Assembly (NCBI RefSeq): GCF_928381405.1
Contig: NZ_CAKMSB010000001.1
Span: 62,001 to 126,000, forward strand
Length of the DNA stretch: 64,000 nt
Direction of reading: 5' to 3'
Origin: Rothia nasisuis
GTDB lineage: Bacteria; Actinomycetota; Actinomycetes; Actinomycetales; Micrococcaceae
Shown here one piece after another: positions 54,046-63,400 of this stretch. The translations under genes were made by a program, and so were the position numbers. The notes under the pieces were generated by a model that saw only the letters and a list, made by a program, of their open reading frames with translations, did no database searches and was not told the origin of the DNA. Within the stretch, counting starts at the first letter, position 1; every line of letters starts with the position of its first letter.

Positions 54046-54861
54046 CTACGAGCTGGTAGCTGCGCCGGTGGTGGCGTCCGCGCTGATGTTCTCTGCGCTG
54101 GTGTTCTCTGCGGTCGGGGCTGCCTGCCCGTAGGTTGCTGCCTGGTGGGCTACCTGGTTGGCGTAGGCTACCGACCGGTTGTAGGCTAGCACTCCGCGTT
54201 GCCAGCCCTCATCGGTGCTGGTATCGCGTTGGCCCTGGCAGAGGTAGACGGCGGTGGTCAGGGCCGCGTCGTCGATGTGGTGGGGGTCGCGTTTACTGTC
54301 GGCGTTGCCGTCCTGCCCGATGTAGTCCCAGGTGGAGGGGATAAACTGCAGGGGCCCCACCGCCCGGTCCCACTCGGTGTCGTCATCAAGTTGACCCTGA
54401 TCGGAGTCTTCGATAGCCATGACTCCGGGGCTGCCGTCGAGGGAGGGCCCAAAAATCTTGGGGGTTACATTTCCATCGTGGTCAGTGCTGGAACCCCGGT
54501 AGGTGCCGTGCAGGGTTTCGACCGCACCGATACCCGCGATGGTGTTCCAGCCCAGCTGACATTCCGGGTAGGTTTGGGCCACGCGCAAGGATGCCCCGGC
54601 GTAGGCTGCCAGCACCCGCCGGGGAATATCGGTGGCCTCAGCGGTGGCATCAAGCCAGGAGCTATCTGCCAGTTCAATGATGGGGGTCTGGTCTGAGGGG
54701 CTTTCCTGCGCGGACGCCGGCAGCACCTGCTCAGGCGCGGCGGGCAGCGTGGTGGGCAGATCCTCCCGGGATGCTCCTTGGAAGGATGCCGAACAGCCAC
54801 TGACGGCAAGGGCAGCCAGGGCAAACAGGGGGCTCAGGCGGGCTTTGGTAGAAACTGGCAT
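54046..54861 (-). CDS. Lytic murein transglycosylase lipoprotein
   Basis: A 271-residue exported protein. A short basic N-terminus and hydrophobic stretch end in the lipobox LAVSGC, so it should be a membrane-anchored lipoprotein outside the cell. After a Pro/Ser linker comes an SLT_2/MltB-type domain with the likely catalytic Glu in GIGAVETLHGTYRG, then GPLQFIPSTW and LAYNRS motifs. It cleaves peptidoglycan with formation of anhydro-muramyl ends, or acts as a muralytic cell-growth factor. The start is ATG 54861 after AAAGG. Confidence 0.88.
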   Translation of the reverse strand: MPVSTKARLSPLFALAALAVSGCSASFQGASREDLPTTLPAAPEQVLPASAQESPSDQTPIIELADSSWLDATAEATDIPRRVLAAYAGASLRVAQTYPECQLGWNTIAGIGAVETLHGTYRGSSTDHDGNVTPKIFGPSLDGSPGVMAIEDSDQGQLDDDTEWDRAVGPLQFIPSTWDYIGQDGNADSKRDPHHIDDAALTTAVYLCQGQRDTSTDEGWQRGVLAYNRSVAYANQVAHQAATYGQAAPTAENTSAENISADATTGAATSS

Positions 54862-55012
54862 AGAACCTTTCACGGTGGGGCTGATAAGAGCCTAGCTGGC
54901 GCAGGTCAAGAACCGGTGCGTGAGAGCTGAATGTTTCCTGCATGTCGTAACCTGCGCCCCAAGCCCTGCGGCTCCTGCTCCCGGGCCTGTCATCGGGACT
55001 AGACTGGGAGCT

Positions 55013-55651
55013 ATGACCTCTTCAGCCCTTGTTACCTCCGAACGATCCGCTCTCGTGCAGGCTCTTGCCGACGCCGGGCCGTCCGCCCCCACCCTCTGTG
55101 AGGGCTGGGAAACCCGCCACCTGGCAGCCCACCTGCTGCTGCGCGAGTCCAAGCCCACCCTGGCAGCCGGGGTTATGGGCGGCCCGCTAGGAGCCCGCAC
55201 CGAGCGCTCTACCAACCAGCTGGCCGATGAACTGGCCGGCCAGCGCCGCTACGAGAAGGCCCTGCGCGACTTTGAGGCCCTGCCAGGCTACCTGCACATG
55301 CGCTCGCACTTTCCCGGCCTGGATGAGGCCATGAACCTGATTGAGTATTTTGTGCATACCGAGGACGTCCGCCGCGCCTCCCCCGCTGACGGCGAGGAGC
55401 TGGCCCCGCGCGCGCTGGCTGAGGGCGTGCAGGAGAAGATCTGGCAGGTGCTGCGGGCGCGGGCCCGTATGATGGCTGGGAAGAAGTACACTGACGGGCT
55501 GGTGTTGGAAGCCCCGGGCTACTCCCCCGCTGTTCATACCGTGCTCGCCCCGCCTGCTGGCCGGGTGGCAACCGTGCTAACCGGCGATCCGGGCGAACTG
55601 GTGCTCTACCTCTTCGGGCGCGAGGCTGCGGCCCGGGTTGAGGTGGGCTAA
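55013..55651 (+). CDS. TIGR03085-like metal-binding protein of the maleylpyruvate-isomerase family
   Basis: A 212-residue DinB/MDMPI-fold protein. The N-terminal helix-bundle signature PTLCEGWETRHLAAHLLLRE contains the conserved His cluster expected to bind a divalent metal; NLIEYFVHTEDVRRA is the second His-bearing helix. Related enzymes are mycothiol-dependent isomerases or transferases, but for this subfamily no reaction is established. I use the ATG at 55013, close behind GGGAG; the frame is open upstream without support. Confidence 0.8.
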   Translation: MTSSALVTSERSALVQALADAGPSAPTLCEGWETRHLAAHLLLRESKPTLAAGVMGGPLGARTERSTNQLADELAGQRRYEKALRDFEALPGYLHMRSHFPGLDEAMNLIEYFVHTEDVRRASPADGEELAPRALAEGVQEKIWQVLRARARMMAGKKYTDGLVLEAPGYSPAVHTVLAPPAGRVATVLTGDPGELVLYLFGREAAARVEVG

Positions 55652-55702
55652 GGACCTCATAAAGGGAGGAATCTGGCCCCTAGTTGCTAAATATCCTCGG
55701 CG

Positions 55703-55749
55703 GTCAGGTAGCCCGGCAGCCAGCACGGTACCTGCCTGGTCGGGAACCC
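55703..55749 (-). repeat. Degenerate copy of the 3' end of the DUF2087-like gene
   Basis: These 47 bases closely match two parts of the end of the gene at 56965-57447 (about 56973-56990 and 57010-57051); the 30-odd bases between them, which lie between two CGGCAGCC repeats in the intact gene, are deleted. The copy lies just past the stop of the MFS gene, so that gene is bracketed by the intact 3' end and this remnant. Confidence 0.8.
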
Positions 55750-55755
55750 TGATCA

Positions 55756-56949
55756 CTAGCGAATCCGTTGACGAATCAGCCGAAGAACTAAGAAAAGCAT
55801 TATTGCCCCTGTGGCTATAGCCCCACAGCCGATTACCACCTGCTGAGGTTCGCCTAAGAGATACGGGGTTCCCAGCATCTTGCCTAAACCGGCCAGAAGT
55901 GTAAAGCTCACACTCACCATAGCCCATACCTGGCCAGTATGCTCTTCAGGAACTTGCTCATAAACAGAAGAACGCACCCCCACATTATGCACGGCATTAC
56001 CTATTCCCCCAATCAAAAAGGCCACAGCAATCACAGGTGCATAGGGAAACATTCCTTCCGCCAAAATAGCCAAGGATATAACCAGACCACCTACTATCAA
56101 AGTTTGATAGGTAGACAGTGAAAACCAGCGCCGATTGGGTATAGCCGAACCAAGTAGAAGCCCCAGCGACCAGAAGGCGGTTAGGGCAGCATAGCCTGCT
56201 GGCTCTGGGTTTTCTACCATGCCAGGGAAGGATCCGTCGATAAAGTCGCCACCCACCTGCTGGAGGTAGATAAGGCCAGAGAGGTCTTCTGCTGACGTTG
56301 CAATCACAACCAAGTACATCACCGGAAGGTAGGCTAGAAGCCCTAAACTCTTGCTCAAAGCCCCCAGCCCGAGGGCAGCGTCTTTGAAACTGAGTTTCTT
56401 AAGTTGAGGAGCCTCACCCTTCGGAGCAACCTTAAGTAACAGTAGTACTGCCGGGACTTGTAAGGCGAAGGCAAGCAAGAAACAGGCGTGGGGTGCTACT
56501 ACGTAGAGCAAGGCCGCACCGGCCGGAGTGACCACACCAAGCACAGCTCCCATCCCCACAAGGAATGAACTTGCAGAAGTCTGTGTCATACCGGGAGTCT
56601 TAGGAAGAGCCTTGAAAATAACAGTTCCACTGACCACCTCAGCAGCAGTTATACAGGCTAGGAGTACTAGCCAAAACCACGGAGTAGAAGTTAGGTGCAA
56701 CCCCAGGGTCAAAAAGGCACTCGTGCTAGTAGAGCCAATCCACAAAGTTCTTAGGTTGCTCCGGTCAACCCATGCTCCCAAAGGTGCAGCGCAGACTGCG
56801 CCGGTGAGCATGCTGACTAAAGCTACAGCTGTCATCCCCCAAGGGCTTGAATCCTGGGCGAAGCGGAAAAGAAGCAGAAAATATATAGTTGCACTGGCAA
56901 AGGCATCGAGAAAGATAACCGTTTTCACGGTTGTTTTCAGCCCAAACAT
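55756..56949 (-). CDS. MFS transporter in an inserted cassette
   Basis: A 397-residue, 12-helix major facilitator with GAWVDRSNLRTLWIG after helix 2. It resembles the MFS_3/macrolide-exporter-like group, but the substrate cannot be read. Its GC content is visibly lower than that of the genes on either side. GAAGGTGAGG precedes the ATG, which lies 15 bp after the DUF2087-like stop. The gene is bracketed by two copies of that neighbour's 3' end, a sign that it was added to the locus. Confidence 0.78.
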   Translation of the reverse strand: MFGLKTTVKTVIFLDAFASATIYFLLLFRFAQDSSPWGMTAVALVSMLTGAVCAAPLGAWVDRSNLRTLWIGSTSTSAFLTLGLHLTSTPWFWLVLLACITAAEVVSGTVIFKALPKTPGMTQTSASSFLVGMGAVLGVVTPAGAALLYVVAPHACFLLAFALQVPAVLLLLKVAPKGEAPQLKKLSFKDAALGLGALSKSLGLLAYLPVMYLVVIATSAEDLSGLIYLQQVGGDFIDGSFPGMVENPEPAGYAALTAFWSLGLLLGSAIPNRRWFSLSTYQTLIVGGLVISLAILAEGMFPYAPVIAVAFLIGGIGNAVHNVGVRSSVYEQVPEEHTGQVWAMVSVSFTLLAGLGKMLGTPYLLGEPQQVVIGCGAIATGAIMLFLVLRLIRQRIR

Positions 56950-56964
56950 GGATGCCTCACCTTC

Positions 56965-57447
56965 TTAGCTTGTCAGGTAACCCGGCAGCCACATAGCTTC
57001 CCAGGCCGGAGCCTCGGCAGCCAGCACGGTACCTGCCCGGTCGGGAGCCCGGGTTGCCAGGCAATACGCGGAGGCGTCAGCGGTTCGCACCAGGTAACCG
57101 TACTCGACCATTTCCCGACGCATAAAAGCATAGTCCTGCCAGAGGGCGGCCAGAATCTCGTTAACCTGTTTCTCGGTGTAGGTGCGCCCTGGCTCAAAAT
57201 AGGTCACCCGATGCAGCAGCAGGTGGGCGCGGGTGCGGCGCTTGGAGGGCCAGGAGGTCAGGCGTCCGCCCTGCAGAAAACGGTCAACGACGGTGCGGTG
57301 CTCTGCGTAGGCTTGTTCGCGGGGATCGGTTAGGACGTCGGTCGTCGGCCTGGTCTTGAGCAGGGCTGCTCGGGCGGTGGTGTAGTTTTCGCCGGTTTCT
57401 TCCATGCGGGCGCGCACGAACTTTTTGAAGTTTGATTGGGCAGTCAC
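56965..57447 (-). CDS. DUF2087-like protein
   Basis: A 160-residue protein. The N-terminal 30 residues (AQSNFKKFVRARMEETGENYTTARAAL) form a helical segment common in actinobacterial small proteins. The C-terminal part, from FLQGGRLTSWPSKRRTRAHLLLHRV through YTEKQVNEILAALW, matches the DUF2087 winged-helix pattern. It probably binds DNA or RNA, but function is unknown. The start is a GTG at 57447; the frame is open 28 codons further. Its 3' end is duplicated downstream of the MFS gene. Confidence 0.75.
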   Translation of the reverse strand: MTAQSNFKKFVRARMEETGENYTTARAALLKTRPTTDVLTDPREQAYAEHRTVVDRFLQGGRLTSWPSKRRTRAHLLLHRVTYFEPGRTYTEKQVNEILAALWQDYAFMRREMVEYGYLVRTADASAYCLATRAPDRAGTVLAAEAPAWEAMWLPGYLTS

Positions 57448-57655
57448 GGGTATCGACTTTCTTCGCACTCTAGCTGCGGTATCAATCGACGGTTCGGTGG
57501 TGCCTGCCTCGGCCATGGTATGCCGGTGCAACCCGAGAATTCTCTTCCCTTCGCACTGGAGGCCTGCTTGCTAGAGTCACAGGGGCAAAGCGCTGGGCGG
57601 TGGGTGACGCCACACACCTTTATATCACAGTTGCTCCCGAATGTAACCAAAAGAC

Positions 57656-58513
57656 CTAGAGGCTAATCTCTCCCCTGATGAGAGTGTGGGTTGTCCCGCC
57701 AACCCAAATGTCGGGTGTGCCGGTGGGGCCGGCGTCCTGCCCTACCGTGATGGTGAGTCTGCCGTCGCGGTGCAGGCAGGTGCCCTGGCGGACGGTGTAG
57801 GTTCCGGCGACCCGGTTTTCGCGGGCGAGCCACTGGGCGACGGAGGCGTTGAGGGAGCCGGTGACCGGGTCCTCAGAAACACCGATACCGGGCGCGAAGG
57901 CACGGATGTCGTAGGCGATATCTGAACCTTCCGGGTGCATGGCGAAGACGCCGAGTTTGAGGTCTGTGCCGCGGGCGAAGTCCGGGGTGAGGGCGAGCAG
58001 GCGGTCGGGGTCTGCGATTTCGACGGCGGACCAGCCGGGCCCGTTGTCGACCCACTGGTGGGAGAGAATCTGGCTGCGCTCTAACCCTAAGGCGGTGGCG
58101 ATTTCTGCAAGGGTTGCCTCGTCGAGGGCACGGGTGCGGACGGTTGCCGGGGCGGCGAAGGCGAGCTCTTGGCCGCTGCGGGTGATGTCGATGAGCCCGG
58201 CGGCACATTCTTGCACGATGACGTCGGGGCGCTGCGGCTCGCCACCTGCTTCTAGCCAGGCGTGGGCGCTGCCCAGGGTGGGGTGCCCGGCGAAGGGCAG
58301 TTCTCCGCCGGGGGTGAAGATGCGGACGGCGTAGTCGGCCCGAGCGTCAGTCGGTTGGGTGATGAAGGTGGTTTCGGAGAGGTTGGTCCAGCGGGCAAAG
58401 TCCTGCATTTGCACATCGGTGAGGCCGCTGCCGTCGAGCACCACGGCGAGGGGGTTGCCATTGAGCGGAGCCGAGCCGAACACATCGACCTGGGTGAAGG
58501 GGCGGGTTTTCAC
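57656..58513 (-). CDS. PhzF-family epimerase/isomerase
   Basis: A 285-residue protein with the two-lobed diaminopimelate-epimerase-like fold. PhzF signatures are FGSAPLNGNPLAVV, the catalytic Glu in LSETTFI, FTPGGELPFAGHPTLG and SEDPVTGSLNASVAQW. Relatives isomerise trans-2,3-dihydro-3-hydroxyanthranilate in phenazine synthesis, but most genomic members have unknown substrates, and no phenazine genes are near. The start is GTG 58513 behind AAGGAAG. It is the last core-like gene before the AT-rich defence island. Confidence 0.85.
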   Translation of the reverse strand: MKTRPFTQVDVFGSAPLNGNPLAVVLDGSGLTDVQMQDFARWTNLSETTFITQPTDARADYAVRIFTPGGELPFAGHPTLGSAHAWLEAGGEPQRPDVIVQECAAGLIDITRSGQELAFAAPATVRTRALDEATLAEIATALGLERSQILSHQWVDNGPGWSAVEIADPDRLLALTPDFARGTDLKLGVFAMHPEGSDIAYDIRAFAPGIGVSEDPVTGSLNASVAQWLARENRVAGTYTVRQGTCLHRDGRLTITVGQDAGPTGTPDIWVGGTTHTLIRGEISL

Positions 58514-58780
58514 TTTGCGGTTTCTTCCTTCTAGTGAAGTTTTATTTTTCAGCATTAACATATAATCCATATAGAATTCAACGTTTTATCAAGTAATTAA
58601 ACCAAAAATTAGATACGTGGAATGTAGTATTTGACATATTTTAATAAACCTTTTAATTAATGAAAATTAAATTGGATTCAAAAATCTAACAGCAAGTCAG
58701 AAAAACCGCACGCCCCTTGTAGGTTAGTCCAACCTTGAAATTGATTGAATTATATTAGATATTACAAAGATTCAAAATTT
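58514..58780. other. AT-rich junction between core genes and the defence island
   Basis: About 270 bases of very AT-rich sequence between the PhzF start and the SIR2 stop. It holds the PhzF promoter and the SIR2 3' flank. A small AGGTT/AACCT hairpin at 58721-58735 is the only structure seen. The composition shift marks an island boundary near 58560. Confidence 0.6.
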
Positions 58781-60319
58781 TCATATTTCCAACTTGTCCG
58801 AACCAAATCTATAATCAAAGCGAACTGGGGCATCATTTTCCCGAGTATAAGCATTAATATTAAATATGATATCCACATCTTTTTGGGCGTTAATAATAAA
58901 TGTTTTGGTATCTTCGGTATCCCACCCTTGAAAATTAGATTCCTGACCAGGAGTAACCTGCACTGCCTCGCCCGGGAGTACATATGTCTCTATCGGGTCC
59001 CTGAAGCCTCTACCAGATGAATAATTTGAATAAAAATTAACATAACCCAACGGGGGCCCCAGAAGAGTTAATTTTACGCTTCGCTGATCACCATCAGTTT
59101 CTTCTTCCTCAACTGAAAACCATTGTTGAGGTACTGTAATTGAAGATAGATTCAAAGCTGATTCTAGTGCGCAAGCGGTTCCTTGACGGATTACCTTTAG
59201 ACGAAGTGAATATGCTTCCATCAAATAATTCCTTGCAGACTTTTCTTTACCCCAAGCGTTTGCATACATCGGAAAGCCTGGGTCGATTACTGCAATAGAA
59301 CGGGACTTGTCGCCCTCCAACCAGGCAAAAATAAGATTATTGATATGTTCATCTGCAAACGAGTAACCTGCAACGACAAGATGGTCTGCACGTTCCAAAG
59401 CTTCTTCACCAGCTCGCAGCAAGTCTAACGTTGGACCCTTCGTCGATAGCTTTTCTTTGTCACCCAGAACGATCCAAGGCCGACCAGAGACAGGAGCTAA
59501 ATTAGTTTCGGCTGTAACATGAGGAAGGAAATAACGTTGAGATGTTTCGTGCCAGTTTAAAGAGCCGTGCATTTTGATAAGGTTGATATTTCCTGGCGTG
59601 TGATTCCACTTAAGCTGAGTTCCAGGGCGCCATTCATCAAAACCATAATTTACATTGACCTCAAGTTGCTCTGCCATTGATTCAACGGCTAAATCATAGT
59701 TAAGGGTTAGAATGTCCAGTCCTTCTTCTTGAATTTCAGCAAGTTTAGCAAGAGGACGTAAATACTGCGTGTCCTTGAGCTCATTCAGGATATTTTTTAC
59801 TAGGTCGAACACATTGTATTCTGCTTCTTCAAACGATTTTCTGAGCTCAGGTCTAAATCCGATGAGGTTACGAACTTCTTGATATAGCTCGCTAGTTCCA
59901 TGTCGATTGTTACTGATGGAACCTGCAATCGCGCTATTGAAAGCTCTTTCAAATGAGTGTGAGGACGTGTCAGGCCTAGTAGACGACGAAAAGCCAGCTG
60001 AACCTGGCTTCCAGCTCATAATAAAGGGAGCCGATTCATGGTTATCTGGATTCTGCAAAAGGCGAATTGCAGATACCAATCTTTCAAAATCAACTGCCTT
60101 TAGAGGATTTCCACCTTCCCTTGATTCGAAATCAACCATAGAACCATATATAAAATTGAGTGATTGAACCCAAGCTGCAGGCAAGCCAGATGCATGTGTC
60201 CTACTTTGGTTCGCTCTTTCTAATACCATTTGAGCTAACTTTTGTGTTTGGTGAAGACCCGCGTCGACAGACGCACCAGCTCCAAATAAAACAGCTATAC
60301 GCTTTTTGGATTTTTCCAT
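58781..60319 (-). CDS. SIR2-domain protein, probable antiphage NADase
   Basis: A 512-residue protein. The SIR2-like Rossmann domain is complete: GAGASVDAG at 13-21, LTLNYDLAVES at 204-214 with the likely catalytic Asn207, KMHGSLNW at 249-256 with the likely catalytic His251, and GYSFADEHINNLIF at 318-331. Bacterial SIR2 proteins such as ThsA and DSR2 destroy NAD+ on phage infection. Residues 400-512 form a beta-rich C-terminal domain I do not recognise; it may be the sensor. No signal peptide is present. GAGAGGAA precedes the ATG. A hairpin separates it from the restriction gene upstream, and the AT-rich composition marks it as acquired. Confidence 0.82.
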   Translation of the reverse strand: MEKSKKRIAVLFGAGASVDAGLHQTQKLAQMVLERANQSRTHASGLPAAWVQSLNFIYGSMVDFESREGGNPLKAVDFERLVSAIRLLQNPDNHESAPFIMSWKPGSAGFSSSTRPDTSSHSFERAFNSAIAGSISNNRHGTSELYQEVRNLIGFRPELRKSFEEAEYNVFDLVKNILNELKDTQYLRPLAKLAEIQEEGLDILTLNYDLAVESMAEQLEVNVNYGFDEWRPGTQLKWNHTPGNINLIKMHGSLNWHETSQRYFLPHVTAETNLAPVSGRPWIVLGDKEKLSTKGPTLDLLRAGEEALERADHLVVAGYSFADEHINNLIFAWLEGDKSRSIAVIDPGFPMYANAWGKEKSARNYLMEAYSLRLKVIRQGTACALESALNLSSITVPQQWFSVEEEETDGDQRSVKLTLLGPPLGYVNFYSNYSSGRGFRDPIETYVLPGEAVQVTPGQESNFQGWDTEDTKTFIINAQKDVDIIFNINAYTRENDAPVRFDYRFGSDKLEI

Positions 60320-60424
60320 AGTTTGGGTTCCTCTCCACCTTTATACTAAAGAAAATATCTGGTTATTATGACCTAATTATCATAGAAAAATAGCAAGTCT
60401 ATTTTAGCATCTCCCAAAAGTTAT

Positions 60425-60450
60425 GGTGGCTAAGCAATTCCTTAGCCACC
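60425..60450 (-). terminator. Hairpin between the restriction gene and the SIR2 gene
   Basis: A perfect 10-bp stem (60425-60434 with 60441-60450), 6-base loop, begins 12 bases past the restriction-gene stop. A moderate ATAACTTTT follows on the minus strand. It suggests the SIR2 gene has its own promoter, for which TAGTATAAA-like sequence near 60340 is a candidate. Confidence 0.65.
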
Positions 60451-60461
60451 ACCCCTTGTTC

Positions 60462-63400
60462 TTATTCGGTTACCTCAAACTTCGGCAGAGAATTGACCAG
60501 CCTCTGAGTCTCTAGTGAGACCGTCATGATACGTTGCAGCAGGTCTGCAATGTAGCGGGGATTGCCTACTTCACGCGAGTAATCGTTCGGGTCATTCGTA
60601 ATCTGAGAATCCTTATGAGTCTTCACCTGATAGCTCTCTATAATCCACGCAAGAGCAGAACGACCATTCACCTCATATCCATAAGCCTCATCTGGAATAC
60701 CCTCAAAAGTGATGTTCTCGTTATAGATAATCTTGCTCTGGTCCTTGCCCTTGCCGAAGCTCATCTTCTTCACCCTGAAGAAGTCATACTGCGCATCTTC
60801 GGAAGTAGGAACATCCTTCTTATAAACAACCTTCAGAGGGTAAAGTGCAGCAGACTCATAATTCAGGTGTAAGTCAGTCAGATCTTGACCGACTTTTACA
60901 TACTCTGAGAAACCCCGTGCCAAAGGAATACGAGGCAACATTTTCTTCAAATCAGCTTCGTATTTTTCGCGGTAGTCAGAGTGGTGCAAAAGAGCATAGA
61001 TATAGTAGAAAATATCTTCCTTAGCAATAGAAGAATCTTCGTAGTGTTCCTGATACTTCTTCAACGTCGCGTCAGTGATGTTATCTTTACGAACATAGTC
61101 ACCAATCACTTTGCCATCAGCGACTTCTAGGTTAAAACCACCGTCTGAAGCTAATACTGGTTCATAAGTGTATAGGCTCATCCACTGAGCCTTTGAAATC
61201 ATTTCCAGGTCTGGCAAGGTGCTGGTTACCAAGCAAGACCAGTTTTTACGCCTTTCTCCGCTAACACCAATCGCTATATTTTTATGTTTCGAGGTGGGAA
61301 ACAGCTTTGGAAGCTGATAAATCATATCGTTGAGTTCACGATTGAAATATGCGGTTTGCTTACAGAACGGACGATAGTACGATGCTCTGACGGAATCCTG
61401 TTCGAAAGCGAGCTCTTTCCCTTGCTCACGATACTTAAGCAGTGATCTGTTCCAGCTAATCTGTGTTGAATCTAGTACAGGCTCGGCTAGTCCAATCTGG
61501 CTTGCATAGAAATCAATCATGCTTCGCATATTTGATTCGAGTTTGTTCTTAGAAAAGTTATATGCCCAAGCATCACGGTTAGTTTTTAGACCGCTAGAGT
61601 ACAGCTGGAATACGGCTGGTGTATCTTTCTTACCCTTGGTTGCCTTATCACCAATTGGCTGATAAGAGTCATACTTCTCATCACGCTGATTAATCCAGTC
61701 GCCAGCTTCGTTGGGGACAACAGTCTCCCAGCTCGTACCGCGAATCGATTCCTCACTCGTGATAATGTCAAGCTTTTCTTCGCGAGAAAGATACTCTCCA
61801 ATATCAGCATAGTTCAATTTAGCTGCCCCTGTATGCGAAGAGTCCTTGACCAAAACACAAATCGCTACTGGGGTCATAATATTGAAAATATTCTGTCCCT
61901 CCCGCTTAGCATTTTCACCAGATCGACCCCGAATTCCGCCTCGCAAGTTATAGACGTAAATCTTCGAAAACTCATTCACAAAAGTCTTACGAATACCATC
62001 AGCAGTATTGCCATCGATAAAGGAACCATTGGAGATGAACCCAATGACACCATTACCGTTAATACGGTTTGAAGCCCAACGGATACCACGAACATAGGAA
62101 TCATAGAGACCATTTTTGTTAGTTGCTGTCGATAATTTAACGTACGAATTCGCGATAGTAGCATCCAGAGCTGGGTACTTATTATTTTTATTGTCGTCGT
62201 TAGCGCTACTTTGGCCAACCGAATAAGGCGGGTTCATCACCACCACCTGAATATCCTGCTCCAACTCACGAGCCGCACGCTCACTATTCGCCTTAAAACC
62301 AGGCACATCCAAATGACGCGCAGACTCCGACAGCTGGAAAGTATCAGTCAGAACCATACCCTCAAAAGGTAGGTACTCGCCGCCAACACCAGCTGCATCA
62401 GCCGCCTCAGCATAAGCAGTCTCAATATTAATCGCCGCAATATAGTACGACAGCAAAACCAATTCATTGGCGTAGAGCTCACGAGTGTACTTACGCTGCA
62501 TATCCTCCGGGCGAATCAAACCCAGCTGGAAGAGACGAGTCACAAAAGTACCCGTACCCACAAAGGGCTCAATAATCGAAACGCCCTCATCAGACAGGGA
62601 CTTACCAAAGGTATCCTGCAAGACAGCATCAGCCGAACGCAAGATGTAGTCCACCACAGGAACCGGCGTAAAGACAATACCCAAGCGGTCAGCAACTCGC
62701 GGGAAGGCATTCTGGAAGAAACGGTCATAGAGATACTTAATGGTCTCCTGCTTACCGGCAGCACTATCAAGACCAGCAACACGCTTCTGTACCGACTCGT
62801 AGAAAGGCTCCAGGGACTGACGCTCACGCTCAAAAGCAGCGTTAGAACCCAGATAATCCACCACATTCTGCATAGACATGGACACAGGGTTCATCTCGGT
62901 GAACTTATGACCAGCGAACATCGCGTCAAAGACAGGCTTAGTAATCAAGTGCTGAGCCAGCATCTCAACCGCCTGGGCCCGGTCAATGGCCGGGTTTAGA
63001 ATAGTCTGCAAGCCCTCAACAAACTCAGAGAAACCCCTCTCGAGTTCAGCATCAGCATTTTCTAGCAGGCTGTTAATCAGGGAGATATGCTTGCCCGCGA
63101 TAGAAGCAATATCGTTCGACCAGTCGTCCCAGTATTCACGGGTGCCGACCTTATCAACAATCTTGGCGTAAACGCCGTCCTTCCACTCCTCAGCAGGAAA
63201 GTTCAACAAACCCTGAGTACCCTGGGGGCTACTGCTAGTCGGAAAATCAGAATCGCCAGCATCTGAAGCATCAGCAGAGCCAATGCCCTCAGAAGAACCG
63301 GTGTTCTTACGCAGGTCAACCATCTCAACCACAATAGACTCAGGATTCTTATCATTGAGCAGAATCTGGTTAATAGCTGCATCCATACGCTCATCGTGAG

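Noticed and set aside
55577-55927. Minus-strand frame across the MFS gene end
   Set aside because: It is made of MFS sequence read out of frame joined to the DUF2087-like remnant; not a gene.
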